This document shows, in pieces, positions 8,762 through 16,863 of a DNA stretch of 64,000 nucleotides. The notes under the pieces were generated by a model. The model saw only the letters and a program-made list of their open reading frames with translations, was not told where the DNA came from and made no database searches. Every line of letters starts with the position of its first letter. Position 1 is the stretch's first letter. Made by a program: the position numbers and the translations under genes. Source of the DNA: Bog-756 sp963824645 (GTDB taxonomy: Bacteria > Actinomycetota > Acidimicrobiia > Acidimicrobiales > RAAP-2); assembly GCA_963824645.1 (NCBI GenBank), contig CAWGQC010000014.1, positions 248,001 to 312,000 on the forward strand. The letters run 5' to 3'.

Positions 8762-9844
8762 ATGCACTTCGCCTTCACGTCCGAGCAGCGCCAATTCGGC
8801 GACGCCGTCCACCAGGTGCTGGCCAAGGAGTGCACGCCGGCCGACCTGCGAGCGGCTTTCCAATCGCCGACGGCCCGCTCCGGCCGGTGGACCACCTTGG
8901 CCGAAATGGGCGTGGTCGGTCTGTGCCTACCCGAGGAGGACGGCGGGCTGGGCCTCGGCCTGCTCGATCTGATCCTGGTGTTGGAAGAGGCCGGGCGGGT
9001 GGCCCTACCGGAACCGTTGGCCGAGACGGCGGCGGTCGCCGCCCCCTTGCTGGCCGAGGTGCCCGCTCCCGAAAGGACCGCCCCTCTCCGGCAAGCCATC
9101 GCCTCCGGACAGGTGGCGGCGGCCGTGGCCGAGGTGATCGTGGCCGGCGCGGTGACCGGTGGCCCTGGCCCGGCCACCGGTGCGGCGGTGCCGGCCCCGG
9201 TCGCCGGTGCCGACGGCGCCGACCTGCTCATCATGGCGGCCCCGGTGGCGGACGGTTGGGACATCCATGCGGTGTCGGCCGCACAGGTGGAGGTGACCCC
9301 GGTCCCGTCGCTCGACCCCACCCGACGTCTCGGCGCCCCGGCATGGACTCCGGTGCCTGCGACCTGTATCGCCTCGGGACCGGCTGCAACCGCGGCCCTC
9401 ACCCGGGCGGCCGATCGGGCCGCCGTGGCCACTGCCGCCCAACTTCTGGGGCTGACCGAGCGGATGATCACCATGACGGCTGACTACGCCAAGGCGCGTC
9501 ACCAATTCGGTCGGCCCATCGGAAGCTTCCAGGCCGTCAAGCACCATCTGGCCGGTGCCCAGGTGGCACTGGAGTTCGCCCGACCCGTCGTCTATGCCGC
9601 CGCCTGGTCCCTCGACAACGACCAGCCCGACGCATCCCGATCGGCATCGACGGCCAAGGCGCTGGCCTCCGAGGCGGCCAGCGGGGCGGCCCGGGTGGCT
9701 CTCCAGGTGCACGGCGCCATCGGTTACACCTGGGAATGCGATCTGCACCTTTTCCTCAAACGGACATGGGCCCTGGCCGAGGCGTGGGGCTCAGCCGCCG
9801 ATCACCGCCTGGCCGTTCTCGACCTTTTGACCGCCACCGCCTGA
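8762..9844 (+). CDS. Acyl-CoA dehydrogenase, small partner subunit
   Basis: A 360-residue member of the acyl-CoA dehydrogenase family. It keeps the C-terminal helical domain with the flavin-contacting YAKARHQFGRPIGSFQAVKH motif and the QVHGAIGYTWE segment, while the middle beta-domain is shortened and Ala/Val/Pro-rich and no catalytic Glu is seen. This is the pattern of the non-catalytic half of heterotetrameric actinobacterial dehydrogenases. ATG 8762 follows the stop of the large subunit by 17 nt with a GGGAGA site between, so the two are co-translated. A paralogous pair is found at 16864-19192. Confidence 0.87.
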   Translation: MHFAFTSEQRQFGDAVHQVLAKECTPADLRAAFQSPTARSGRWTTLAEMGVVGLCLPEEDGGLGLGLLDLILVLEEAGRVALPEPLAETAAVAAPLLAEVPAPERTAPLRQAIASGQVAAAVAEVIVAGAVTGGPGPATGAAVPAPVAGADGADLLIMAAPVADGWDIHAVSAAQVEVTPVPSLDPTRRLGAPAWTPVPATCIASGPAATAALTRAADRAAVATAAQLLGLTERMITMTADYAKARHQFGRPIGSFQAVKHHLAGAQVALEFARPVVYAAAWSLDNDQPDASRSASTAKALASEAASGAARVALQVHGAIGYTWECDLHLFLKRTWALAEAWGSAADHRLAVLDLLTATA

Positions 9845-9903
9845 CCCGGCCTCCCGCATCGGTTGTCCGGAAGTCGAGAGGCCCCCCTCGGGTCGGCGCG
9901 ATC

Positions 9904-11385
9904 TCAGGGAACGGCGAAGGCGTAGATGGGCATTCCGTTGTACTGCAGGGACCGCGACGGCAGGTAGGGGCCGTTGACCACCACCGCCAGTGACCCCGAC
10001 GGCGCCGGGCCCGCGTCACCCTCGATGGTGATGATGGCGCCGTCCGGCCAGGTCTGCATGACCACGCCGACGTGGAGCGAGGTGGCCGTCGAATAGGGGC
10101 TGGTCCCGTAGAGGACGGCGTCCCCCGGCGCCGGATTGGCGTTGGGCGGGAGAACGGCCGTGTGGGCGGCGGCCCAGTCGTAGATGGATCCGGTGAAAGG
10201 GTAGGACGGGATGGGCACGCCGGCCCGCTCCCACACCCACGAGGCGAACAGTGCGCACCACTCTTCGCACGGGCCGTAGGGGTTGCAGAAGTTGCCACGG
10301 TCGGGGTCACTGTTGACCTGGCTGTCGGCCACCGAGACGATGGCCGAGGCGGTCGGGGACGGTGTCGGATCCGGTGGGTTGGTAAAGCTGTAGTTCCACC
10401 CGTCCGGCTCGAGTAGCCAGTAGCCCTGGTCGTTGGGGGTCAGGGCTATGGCCGCCACCGGCGGCACATCGGCCGGGTTGCCGCCATACCCTCCGGCCAG
10501 TGAGCCGTAGTAGTTGTTGAGACCGAAGCTGAGGATCGTCCCGTCCGTTTCGACCAGCAGGTAGCCACTGTCTTGGGGAGCGGCCGTCATAGCCACCACC
10601 GAGTCGTTGAGCGCCTGGCCGCCGGCCGACCCGCGGAAGGGTGCGTTCCCGAAGGCGAAGATGCCCCCGTCGGAGGCCACCAGCCAGTAGCCCTTGCCGT
10701 TGTGGGTCGCGGCCATGCCGGTGACCGGTTCGACCAGTGACGTCCCGCCCATCGAGCCCTTGAAGGTGGCGTCCCCGAAGGCGAAGATGCCCCCGTCGGA
10801 GGCCACCAGCCAGTAGCCCTTGCCGTCGGGGGTGGCCGCCATGCCGACGACGGGCTGGTTGAGGCGGGTGGCCCCCATCGAGCCGTAAAAAGCAGCATCG
10901 CCGAAAGCGAAGACACCACCGTCCATGGCTGCCAACCAGTAGCCCTTGCCGTCGGGGGTGGCCGCCATGGCCACGATGGGTCCCTGCAGGCGGGTGGCAC
11001 CGAGCGACCCGTAGAAATGGGCGGCGCCCCACGCGAACACCCCCCCGTCGGCCGAAGCCGTCCAGTAGCCCTGGTTGGAGCCCGTCGAGGCCGGATCGGT
11101 GGCCATGGCCACCATCTCCGAGTTGAGCGATCCGCTAGGCGCCGGATCGATCGACTGGGCGTTGCCAAAGCTGATCACGCCGCCCCCGGCGTAGACGTGG
11201 GGGTGGGAGACGGCTCCGCTTTCGGACCCGGCCGCTCCCGCCATCGATCCTGAGGCCAACAGCGGAGCACACACCGTCAGGCAGCAGATCACCGATCCGG
11301 CCACCACCCCGATGGTTCGCCCAAAGGTCGTCGACCGGTGGGTCGTCCGGTGGGACCAAGAGATTTGCGGCCGTCCGATCACCAT
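9904..11385 (-). CDS. Secreted repeat-propeller protein with C-terminal CHAP hydrolase domain
   Basis: A 493-residue exported protein. A long signal peptide (hydrophobic core about residues 27-50) is followed by about seven ~42-residue repeats (residues ~65-345) of the type GYWLVASDGGIFAFGDA, each ending in an MAATPDGK-like turn. Seven units would close one beta-propeller. The C-terminus (about 365-493) is a CHAP/NlpC-P60-type amidase: C377 in CEEWCALFASW, H438 in SLHVGVVM and an acidic EGDAG strand as the expected triad. CHAP enzymes cut peptidoglycan peptides, so a cell-wall role outside the membrane is likely, with the propeller as a binding module. It is divergent from the SGNH gene and stands alone. 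Confidence 0.82.
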   Translation of the reverse strand: MVIGRPQISWSHRTTHRSTTFGRTIGVVAGSVICCLTVCAPLLASGSMAGAAGSESGAVSHPHVYAGGGVISFGNAQSIDPAPSGSLNSEMVAMATDPASTGSNQGYWTASADGGVFAWGAAHFYGSLGATRLQGPIVAMAATPDGKGYWLAAMDGGVFAFGDAAFYGSMGATRLNQPVVGMAATPDGKGYWLVASDGGIFAFGDATFKGSMGGTSLVEPVTGMAATHNGKGYWLVASDGGIFAFGNAPFRGSAGGQALNDSVVAMTAAPQDSGYLLVETDGTILSFGLNNYYGSLAGGYGGNPADVPPVAAIALTPNDQGYWLLEPDGWNYSFTNPPDPTPSPTASAIVSVADSQVNSDPDRGNFCNPYGPCEEWCALFASWVWERAGVPIPSYPFTGSIYDWAAAHTAVLPPNANPAPGDAVLYGTSPYSTATSLHVGVVMQTWPDGAIITIEGDAGPAPSGSLAVVVNGPYLPSRSLQYNGMPIYAFAVP

Positions 11386-11521
11386 GGGGTCAACCCTCTC
11401 GACGGTTCTGAAGAGCCCGGCCCGGCGGTCGAACGGTCACAGTCGGTAAGCACGGGGCGAGACCGACCCCGATTGGCGCCGCATTGCGGCCATGGTATCG
11501 CCGGCCAACGGGGCTGAAAAG

Positions 11522-11568
11522 ACTCCATTTGGAGTGGTAGAGTGGTCATATCACTACGTAGAGTGGTA
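11522..11568 (+). promoter_or_regulatory. Cluster of repeats upstream of the SGNH-fold gene
   Basis: A perfect inverted repeat, ACTCC-ATTT-GGAGT (11522-11535), runs into three copies of GAGTGGT (11532, 11540, 11561), and AGTGGT-CAT-ATCACT forms a further near-palindrome. The array is the most AT-rich part of the divergent gap between the CHAP gene and the SGNH gene. It looks like a multi-site operator. No regulator can be named. Confidence 0.45.
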
Positions 11569-11604
11569 ATCGCTGAGAGGGGCGCCGATGGAGGAGGGAC
11601 AGCG

Positions 11605-12945
11605 ATGACGTCGCGACCGGAGCAGCCTGAAGCCTTTATCCGGGGTGCGGCCTACCCGGCCACCGAAGACGTCCCCTACCCCCGGGCCAATCCCACCGAC
11701 ATCTCGCGGCTCCCGGCCGACGTCTGGCACGCGGCCAGCGTGCCGGTGGGGGTGCGGATCGAACTGGTCGGTGACGCCCAAGCCGTCGATGTGGCTTACC
11801 GGACCCGCTCGGGAAACCTCGGGTACCGGGGGGACGGTGCCGGTATCACCTTTTCGGTCTGGCGGGCCGGTCGGAAGGTGTGCGAGGAGGAAGCGGTCCT
11901 CGGTGACGGACTGGTCCGTCTCGATCTGGGAGCGACCGCTCCGGAGAGGCCGGCTGTCATCTACCTGCCCGAAGGAATGCAGCCCCTCGTCCAATCCCTC
12001 ACGGCGGTAAAAGGAGAGATCGCCCCCGCCCCCTCGCTGCCACGCTGGATCGCCTACGGAGACTGGACCACCCAGGGTTGGATCGCCTCGGGGCCGGCCC
12101 AAGGGTGGGCGGCCATTGCCGCCCGCAAGTCCGGCCTCAATCTCGTCAACATGGGCTACGCCGGGGCCGGGCGGGGCGAGATCGTCTCCGCCGAGCACAT
12201 CGCCGCTCTGACCGCGGAAGTTGTGACGATCGCCTACGGCGAGAGCTGCTGGTCGCGCATTCCCCACAGTGTGGGGATGGTGTCGGAGGGATTCCAGGGT
12301 TTCCTCGATGTCGTGCGTCAGGGACACCCGAACATGCCGATCGTGATCATCAGCCCGGCGCTCCGCCCCGACGCCGAGGAGGTGCCCAACCAGCTCGGCG
12401 CCTCCCTGGCCGCCATCCGGAATGCCATCGAGTCGGTGGCCCTCGACCGCATCGTCGGCGGCGACCGCGCCCTATCGCTCGTTCCCGGCGCCGGAATCAT
12501 CGACGCCGGTCATCTGGCCGACGGAATCCATCCGGGCGACGAGGGCCACAAACGCATCGCCGCGGCAGTGGCCAAGTCGCTCAACGCCGCCATGAGGGCG
12601 GTCACCGAGGGTGGCGTCGAAGCTCCGGCAACGGAAGCGGACAAGACGCGTACCGACCCCGGCGCCACGGACCGGAACGGGTCCGACCGACCGAGGATGC
12701 ACACCGTCCAGGCTCCCCCTGTCACCCCGGTGGACGATGACGCCGACGGTTCCGAAAGTTCGCCGTTGGTCGATCGCCCGGCGTCCTCCGACGCCTGGGA
12801 CCTGTCTGATGATTCCGGATCGTCCGATGACTCGGCTCTAACCGACAGCCCGGCGTCATCCGACAGCCCAGAGTCATCCGACAGTGCCGATGATGCTCTC
12901 GCCGACGCTCCGGACGACGAGAGGGCTGCCGCACCGGCCTTCTGA
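11605..12945 (+). CDS. SGNH-hydrolase-fold protein with altered catalytic residues and an acidic Ser/Asp tail
   Basis: A 446-residue protein with an N-terminal beta-sandwich-like region (about 1-140) and a GDSL/SGNH esterase-like domain (about 145-335). The block I sequence is Y-G-D-W-T-T-Q-G-W: the nucleophilic Ser is replaced by W154. Block II (NMGYAGAGRGE) is present. Block III is A-Y-G-E-S-C-W, so the oxyanion Asn is Ser (S214). Block V keeps D306 and H309 (DGIHPGDEGH). The C-terminal ~110 residues are low-complexity, rich in Asp, Ser and Ala, with repeats like SPASSDS. No signal peptide is seen. The start has a strong GGAGGAGGG site 7 nt upstream. It may be a non-enzymatic binding protein. 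Confidence 0.8.
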   Translation: MTSRPEQPEAFIRGAAYPATEDVPYPRANPTDISRLPADVWHAASVPVGVRIELVGDAQAVDVAYRTRSGNLGYRGDGAGITFSVWRAGRKVCEEEAVLGDGLVRLDLGATAPERPAVIYLPEGMQPLVQSLTAVKGEIAPAPSLPRWIAYGDWTTQGWIASGPAQGWAAIAARKSGLNLVNMGYAGAGRGEIVSAEHIAALTAEVVTIAYGESCWSRIPHSVGMVSEGFQGFLDVVRQGHPNMPIVIISPALRPDAEEVPNQLGASLAAIRNAIESVALDRIVGGDRALSLVPGAGIIDAGHLADGIHPGDEGHKRIAAAVAKSLNAAMRAVTEGGVEAPATEADKTRTDPGATDRNGSDRPRMHTVQAPPVTPVDDDADGSESSPLVDRPASSDAWDLSDDSGSSDDSALTDSPASSDSPESSDSADDALADAPDDERAAAPAF

Positions 12946-13062
12946 GCGCTTCCGGATGCCCCTACGGGCAGGACCGCTCACTGACCTACTCTTCTGCGTC
13001 GACAGAGTCGACTGCCTGCCGATCGCCAGACGGGTAGGCGTTGAGAGAGACGGAGAACCATC

Positions 13063-13872
13063 ATGGACGCCACCACGCTCATCGATTCGTTCCGGGTCGA
13101 TGGCAAAGTAGCCGTCATCACCGGGGCCGGCAGCGGTATCGGCAGAGCCAGCGCCTTGGCCCTGGCCGGGGCGGGGGCCACCGTGGTCTGTGCCGACATC
13201 CAGGGCGAGACGGCCCGGGCCACCGCCGCCGAGATCATCTCCCACGGGGGAGCGGCCAGCGGTGTGGCCATCGACGTGTCCGTACGTACCGACGTCGACG
13301 GCCTGGCCGGGCGGGTGGCCGAGGAGCACGGTGGCATCCACGTGTGGTGCAACATTGCCGGCATCATGGTCGAAGGGCCGTTCCTCGATGCCCCCGAAGA
13401 GGATCTGGACCGAATCCTGTCGGTGAATCTCAAGGGAGTGTTCTTCGGCTGCCAGGCCGCCGGACGGGTGATGGTGACCCAACCCGAGGGCGGCAGCATC
13501 ATCAACGCCTCCTCGGCCGCCGCCGATACACCGAGCCCCAACATCGTCAGTTACGCCATCTGCAAGGCCGGGGTTGTCCAGATGACCAAGTCGTTGGCGT
13601 ACGAAGTGGGCAAGAAGCACGTCCGGGTCAATGCCGTCGCTCCCGGCTTCGTCCTCACCGGCATGACCGGTCGCTATTTCGTGCGTCCGGACGGCACCGT
13701 GGACGAAGCCATGCAGGAGGCGGTAGTGGCACCGATGCGCAAGTTCACACCTCTGCGGGCGATCGGCGAGCCCGAGGACATCGCCGCCGCCGTGCTCTAT
13801 CTGGCCTCCGACGCATCCCGGTTCGTGACCGGTCAGGTGCTCCGGCCCAACGGCGGCGTGGCCATGGTCTGA
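13063..13872 (+). CDS. Short-chain dehydrogenase/reductase
   Basis: A 269-residue classical SDR. TGAGSGIG (residues 20-27) binds NAD(P); CNIAG stands in place of the usual NNAG near 97; S150/S151 and Y164-A-I-C-K168 complete the active site. The C-terminal DASRFVTGQVLRPNGG motif is the usual end of 3-oxoacyl-reductase-like SDRs. A GAGAGACGGAGA ribosome site precedes the ATG. The substrate is not evident; the neighbours give little help because the gene stands alone between the SGNH protein and the DUF222 gene. Confidence 0.9.
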   Translation: MDATTLIDSFRVDGKVAVITGAGSGIGRASALALAGAGATVVCADIQGETARATAAEIISHGGAASGVAIDVSVRTDVDGLAGRVAEEHGGIHVWCNIAGIMVEGPFLDAPEEDLDRILSVNLKGVFFGCQAAGRVMVTQPEGGSIINASSAAADTPSPNIVSYAICKAGVVQMTKSLAYEVGKKHVRVNAVAPGFVLTGMTGRYFVRPDGTVDEAMQEAVVAPMRKFTPLRAIGEPEDIAAAVLYLASDASRFVTGQVLRPNGGVAMV

Positions 13873-13918
13873 CTCTCTGGTTCTGGTGACGACGGTCTGA
13901 CTCTCTGGTTCCGGTGAC
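13866..13918 (+). repeat. 25-bp direct repeat over the SDR stop codon
   Basis: GGTCTGACTCTCTGGTT-led copies at 13866-13890 and 13894-13918 differ at one base (T/C). The first copy contains the SDR stop codon. It looks like a small local duplication. Confidence 0.8.
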
Positions 13919-13995
13919 CGGTCCTGCCACCGGTGTGTTCCACCGAGACCCCGGGCGGCCCGGACACTGATACACCCCGGTGATCTGATGGCTAA

Positions 13996-15459
13996 ATGGC
14001 GGTAGCGAGCCCCCGGACCATCCAGCCACGGAGCGACACGCCGCGGCGCCTTCGAACGACCAGTGCCGAGGAACTCTTCTCGGCCCTGGAAATCCTCGGT
14101 TCGTTTGTCTCGTCCTTCGAACCGGCCCGTTACGACGGCCAGGACGCGGCCAAACTGGTGGAAGGCTTCACCGTGGGCAAGCGTCTGTGTTCGGCTGGAG
14201 AGACCCTGGCGGCCGCTCGAGCCGCCGAATGCAATGCCCATTTGGCTACCGGACACCGCGACCCGGCTGAATGGCTGGCCGCCGTCACCGGGGCCTCCCG
14301 GGGCGAGGCCACAGACGTTCTCCGGGTGGCCAACGCCCTGCCGGGCCAGCCGGGAGTGGAGGATGCTCTGCGTGAGGGGAAGCTCACCACCCAAAGAGCA
14401 AGGTTGGTTACCGACGCCGTCAAAGTCAACCCCCATCGGGAGAATGAACTGGTCAGGGGGGCCGAGTCCGACACCGTGCGACAGCTGAAGGAACGGTGCC
14501 TGCGGGCCAAGGCCGAGGGGCGGTCCGCGCAGGATGCGCAGCGGCGCAGGGCCGCCTTGCACGCTGCTCGGAGGTGTCGGACCTGGACCGATGGCGAGGG
14601 CGCCTTCCACCTCGAGGCCCTCCTGACACCCGAGGCCGGTGGATCGCTCGTCGCCGCCTTGGACGTGCAGGCTGATCGGCACTTCCACCGGGCTCGGAAG
14701 ACCGGAACCCGGGAGTCGACGGACGCCTATCGAGCTGACGCTCTGTTGGCTCTGGTTACCGGGCGCGGAATCCTCCCTTCCCGAACGCGACGGCTGGCCG
14801 AAACCCCTTCGGAGACCTCGGACTCTCACGCCTCAACTGCCGGTGCCTCAACGGCTGGGCCGTCGAGCTCGAACTCTGATGCGGCAGAGCCCATCTCGTG
14901 TCGTGGCCCCGAGCCCCGGGCCCACGTTCAGGTCAAGGTTGGTCTCCAGTCCCTCCGCTGCGGCTCGGTCGTGCCCGGTGAAACCTGCGAGATCCCCGGG
15001 GTCGGCCCGGTGTCGGTCCAGCACGCGCGGGACCTCCTAGGAGACGCCCTCCTCGACGTGATCATCTCCGACGGGGTGGATGTGACCACCGTCGTCCGCC
15101 CTCGCCGCACCATCCCCGCTCCGCTGGCCACGGCCATCATGGAACGAGACCAGTACTGCGTGGTGCCGGGCTGTGGCCAGCGATTGGGTCTCGAAAGAGA
15201 CCACTGGCAGCGCCCGGTCAAGGACGACGGCGAAGCGTCGTACGACAACCTGGTGAGATTGTGCAAACACCATCACTACCTGCGGACCCACCAGGGTTGG
15301 GTTCTTTCCGGCGGACCGGGCAACTGGCACTTCGAGCCGCCCGACCAGCCGAAACTTCAGCGGGTCCCGGCCCGGAGGAAGCGGCGCTCCAAGTCTCCTG
15401 AAATATCCGGCCCGAAGGACCCGCCGCTGATCGCGGTCCGGGAGTCGGCCAGAGAGTGA
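13996..15459 (+). CDS. DUF222 / HNH endonuclease domain protein (13E12 repeat family)
   Basis: A 487-residue protein with an N-terminal DUF222 region (about residues 30-300) and a C-terminal HNH nuclease motif. The HNH part reads ERDQYCVVPGCG...LERDHWQRP...YDNLVRLCKHHHYLRTHQGW, with Cys pairs and His expected for metal binding. Such genes are multi-copy in actinobacteria and are known from mycobacteria as the 13E12 repeat family; their function is not established. A low-complexity Ser/Ala segment lies near residues 275-300. No transposase or inverted repeat was seen beside it, so mobility is not shown here. Confidence 0.88.
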   Translation: MAVASPRTIQPRSDTPRRLRTTSAEELFSALEILGSFVSSFEPARYDGQDAAKLVEGFTVGKRLCSAGETLAAARAAECNAHLATGHRDPAEWLAAVTGASRGEATDVLRVANALPGQPGVEDALREGKLTTQRARLVTDAVKVNPHRENELVRGAESDTVRQLKERCLRAKAEGRSAQDAQRRRAALHAARRCRTWTDGEGAFHLEALLTPEAGGSLVAALDVQADRHFHRARKTGTRESTDAYRADALLALVTGRGILPSRTRRLAETPSETSDSHASTAGASTAGPSSSNSDAAEPISCRGPEPRAHVQVKVGLQSLRCGSVVPGETCEIPGVGPVSVQHARDLLGDALLDVIISDGVDVTTVVRPRRTIPAPLATAIMERDQYCVVPGCGQRLGLERDHWQRPVKDDGEASYDNLVRLCKHHHYLRTHQGWVLSGGPGNWHFEPPDQPKLQRVPARRKRRSKSPEISGPKDPPLIAVRESARE

Positions 15460-15576
15460 GCCGGCCAGAGTGAAAAAAGTCCGTCAGAGACAGTCACCAG
15501 GGGCAACCCCGGGGCTGAGGCCCACAGGTCCGAGGCCACGGGGGCGCCAGCACCCGACGGTAGCGTCCGACGGCAC

Positions 15577-15591
15577 CTGACGGACCGTCAG
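15577..15591. promoter_or_regulatory. 15-bp perfect palindrome (operator site 1)
   Basis: CTGACGGACCGTCAG is a perfect palindrome around a central base. Its left half can serve as a -35 box (CTGACG), with TACACT 18 nt downstream at 15601-15606 as -10. The predicted transcript would begin about at the ATG at 15613, so it may be leaderless. Related palindromes occur at 22351 and 24305. Confidence 0.6.
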
Positions 15592-15612
15592 ACCAGACGG
15601 TACACTCGGCCC

Positions 15613-16812
15613 ATGGCCGACATGCCCTGGATCATCTCCGTCGACGACCATGTGGTGGAACCACCCAACGTGTGGATGGATCGCCTCCCCAAGAAGTACC
15701 ACGACATCGGACCGCGGATCGTACGCGCTCCCATGGGCGAGATCACCTTCATCGGGGGCAAGCTCACTGTCGTCCCCGGTTCCGAAGGCTTCCCCACCGA
15801 CTGGTGGTACTACGAGGATCTCAAGCGCCCCCTACTGCGCGTCGACTCAGCGGTGGGCGTGCCCCGCGACGAGGTGACCATGCGTGGCGTGACCTATCAG
15901 GACATGCGTCCCGGGTCCTACGAAGTCGCCCCCCGGCTGGAGGACATGGACGTCAACCACCTCGAAGCGTCGCTGTGCTTCCCCACCTTCCCCCGGTTCT
16001 GCGGCCAGACCTTCACTGAGGCCCAGGACAAGGAGTTGGGCCTCCTGTGCGTGAAGGCCTACAACGACTGGATGGTCGATGAGTGGTGCGGGCCCGAGGC
16101 CAAGGGACGGCTCATCCCGCTGTGCCTGGTGCCCCTGTGGGACGCCGAGCTGGCCGCCGCCGAAGTGCGCCGCAACGCCGACCGGGGTGTCCGCGCCGTG
16201 TGCTTCAGCGAGATCCCCCCCTTCCTGGGCCTGCCCTCGGTGCACGATCCCGACCACTACTGGGATCCCTTCTTCCGGGCCTGCGAAGAGACCCACACCG
16301 TCATCAACATGCACATCGGCTCGTCTTCCAAGATGCCGTCCACGTCGGCTGACGCTCCACCGGCCGTGGGATCCACGCTGACCCACTCCAATGCCACCTA
16401 CTCGATGGTCGACTTCATGTTCTCCGGCGTGTTGGTCCGGTTCCCCGAGCTCAAGCTGGCCTATGCCGAAGGGCAGATCGGCTGGATCCCCTACATCCTC
16501 GAGCGGGCCGACACCGTGTGGGAGGAGAACCGCGGCTGGGGTGGAGTGGCCGACATCGTCCCCGAGCCACCCTCCACCTATTTCTTCCGCCAGATCTACG
16601 GGTGCTTTTTCAGCGATGCCTTCGGCCTCAAGAACATCGACTCCATCGGCGTGGACAACATCACCTACGAGTCCGACTACCCCCACTCCGACTCGACGTG
16701 GCCGGAGACCCGGCAGATCGCAGAGAAGCAGATGAAGGACCTCACCGACGAGCAGATCTACAAGATCGTCCGGGGCAACGCCATCAAGCTCTACGACCTC
16801 GACTTCAAGTAA
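15613..16812 (+). CDS. Amidohydrolase family 2 protein (metal-dependent hydrolase/decarboxylase)
   Basis: A 399-residue TIM-barrel enzyme of the amidohydrolase-2 (ACMSD-like) family. The metal site is suggested by VDDHVVEPPNVW at the N-terminus, NMHIGSS in the middle and ESDYPHSDSTWP near the C-terminus, the usual Asp/His, His and Asp positions. Family members act as decarboxylases or C-C/C-N hydrolases on ring-cleavage products and lactone-like compounds. The upstream palindrome suggests repressor control. It is followed after 51 nt by an acyl-CoA dehydrogenase pair and an F420-type enzyme on the same strand, so an operon for degradation of a specialised compound is likely. The substrate is unknown. 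Confidence 0.88.
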   Translation: MADMPWIISVDDHVVEPPNVWMDRLPKKYHDIGPRIVRAPMGEITFIGGKLTVVPGSEGFPTDWWYYEDLKRPLLRVDSAVGVPRDEVTMRGVTYQDMRPGSYEVAPRLEDMDVNHLEASLCFPTFPRFCGQTFTEAQDKELGLLCVKAYNDWMVDEWCGPEAKGRLIPLCLVPLWDAELAAAEVRRNADRGVRAVCFSEIPPFLGLPSVHDPDHYWDPFFRACEETHTVINMHIGSSSKMPSTSADAPPAVGSTLTHSNATYSMVDFMFSGVLVRFPELKLAYAEGQIGWIPYILERADTVWEENRGWGGVADIVPEPPSTYFFRQIYGCFFSDAFGLKNIDSIGVDNITYESDYPHSDSTWPETRQIAEKQMKDLTDEQIYKIVRGNAIKLYDLDFK

Positions 16813-16863
16813 GCCGAATGAACCTCCGGTACCGGCACCTCCGGGCCTAGCTCCTCCTCTCCC

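Noticed and set aside
12874..14829. 651-residue minus-strand open frame
   Set aside because: It lies opposite a complete SDR and the DUF222 gene and shows no family motif.
13996..15459. Mobile element carrying the HNH gene
   Set aside because: DUF222-HNH genes are common in actinobacterial chromosomes; no terminal inverted repeats, target-site duplication or transposase were seen here.
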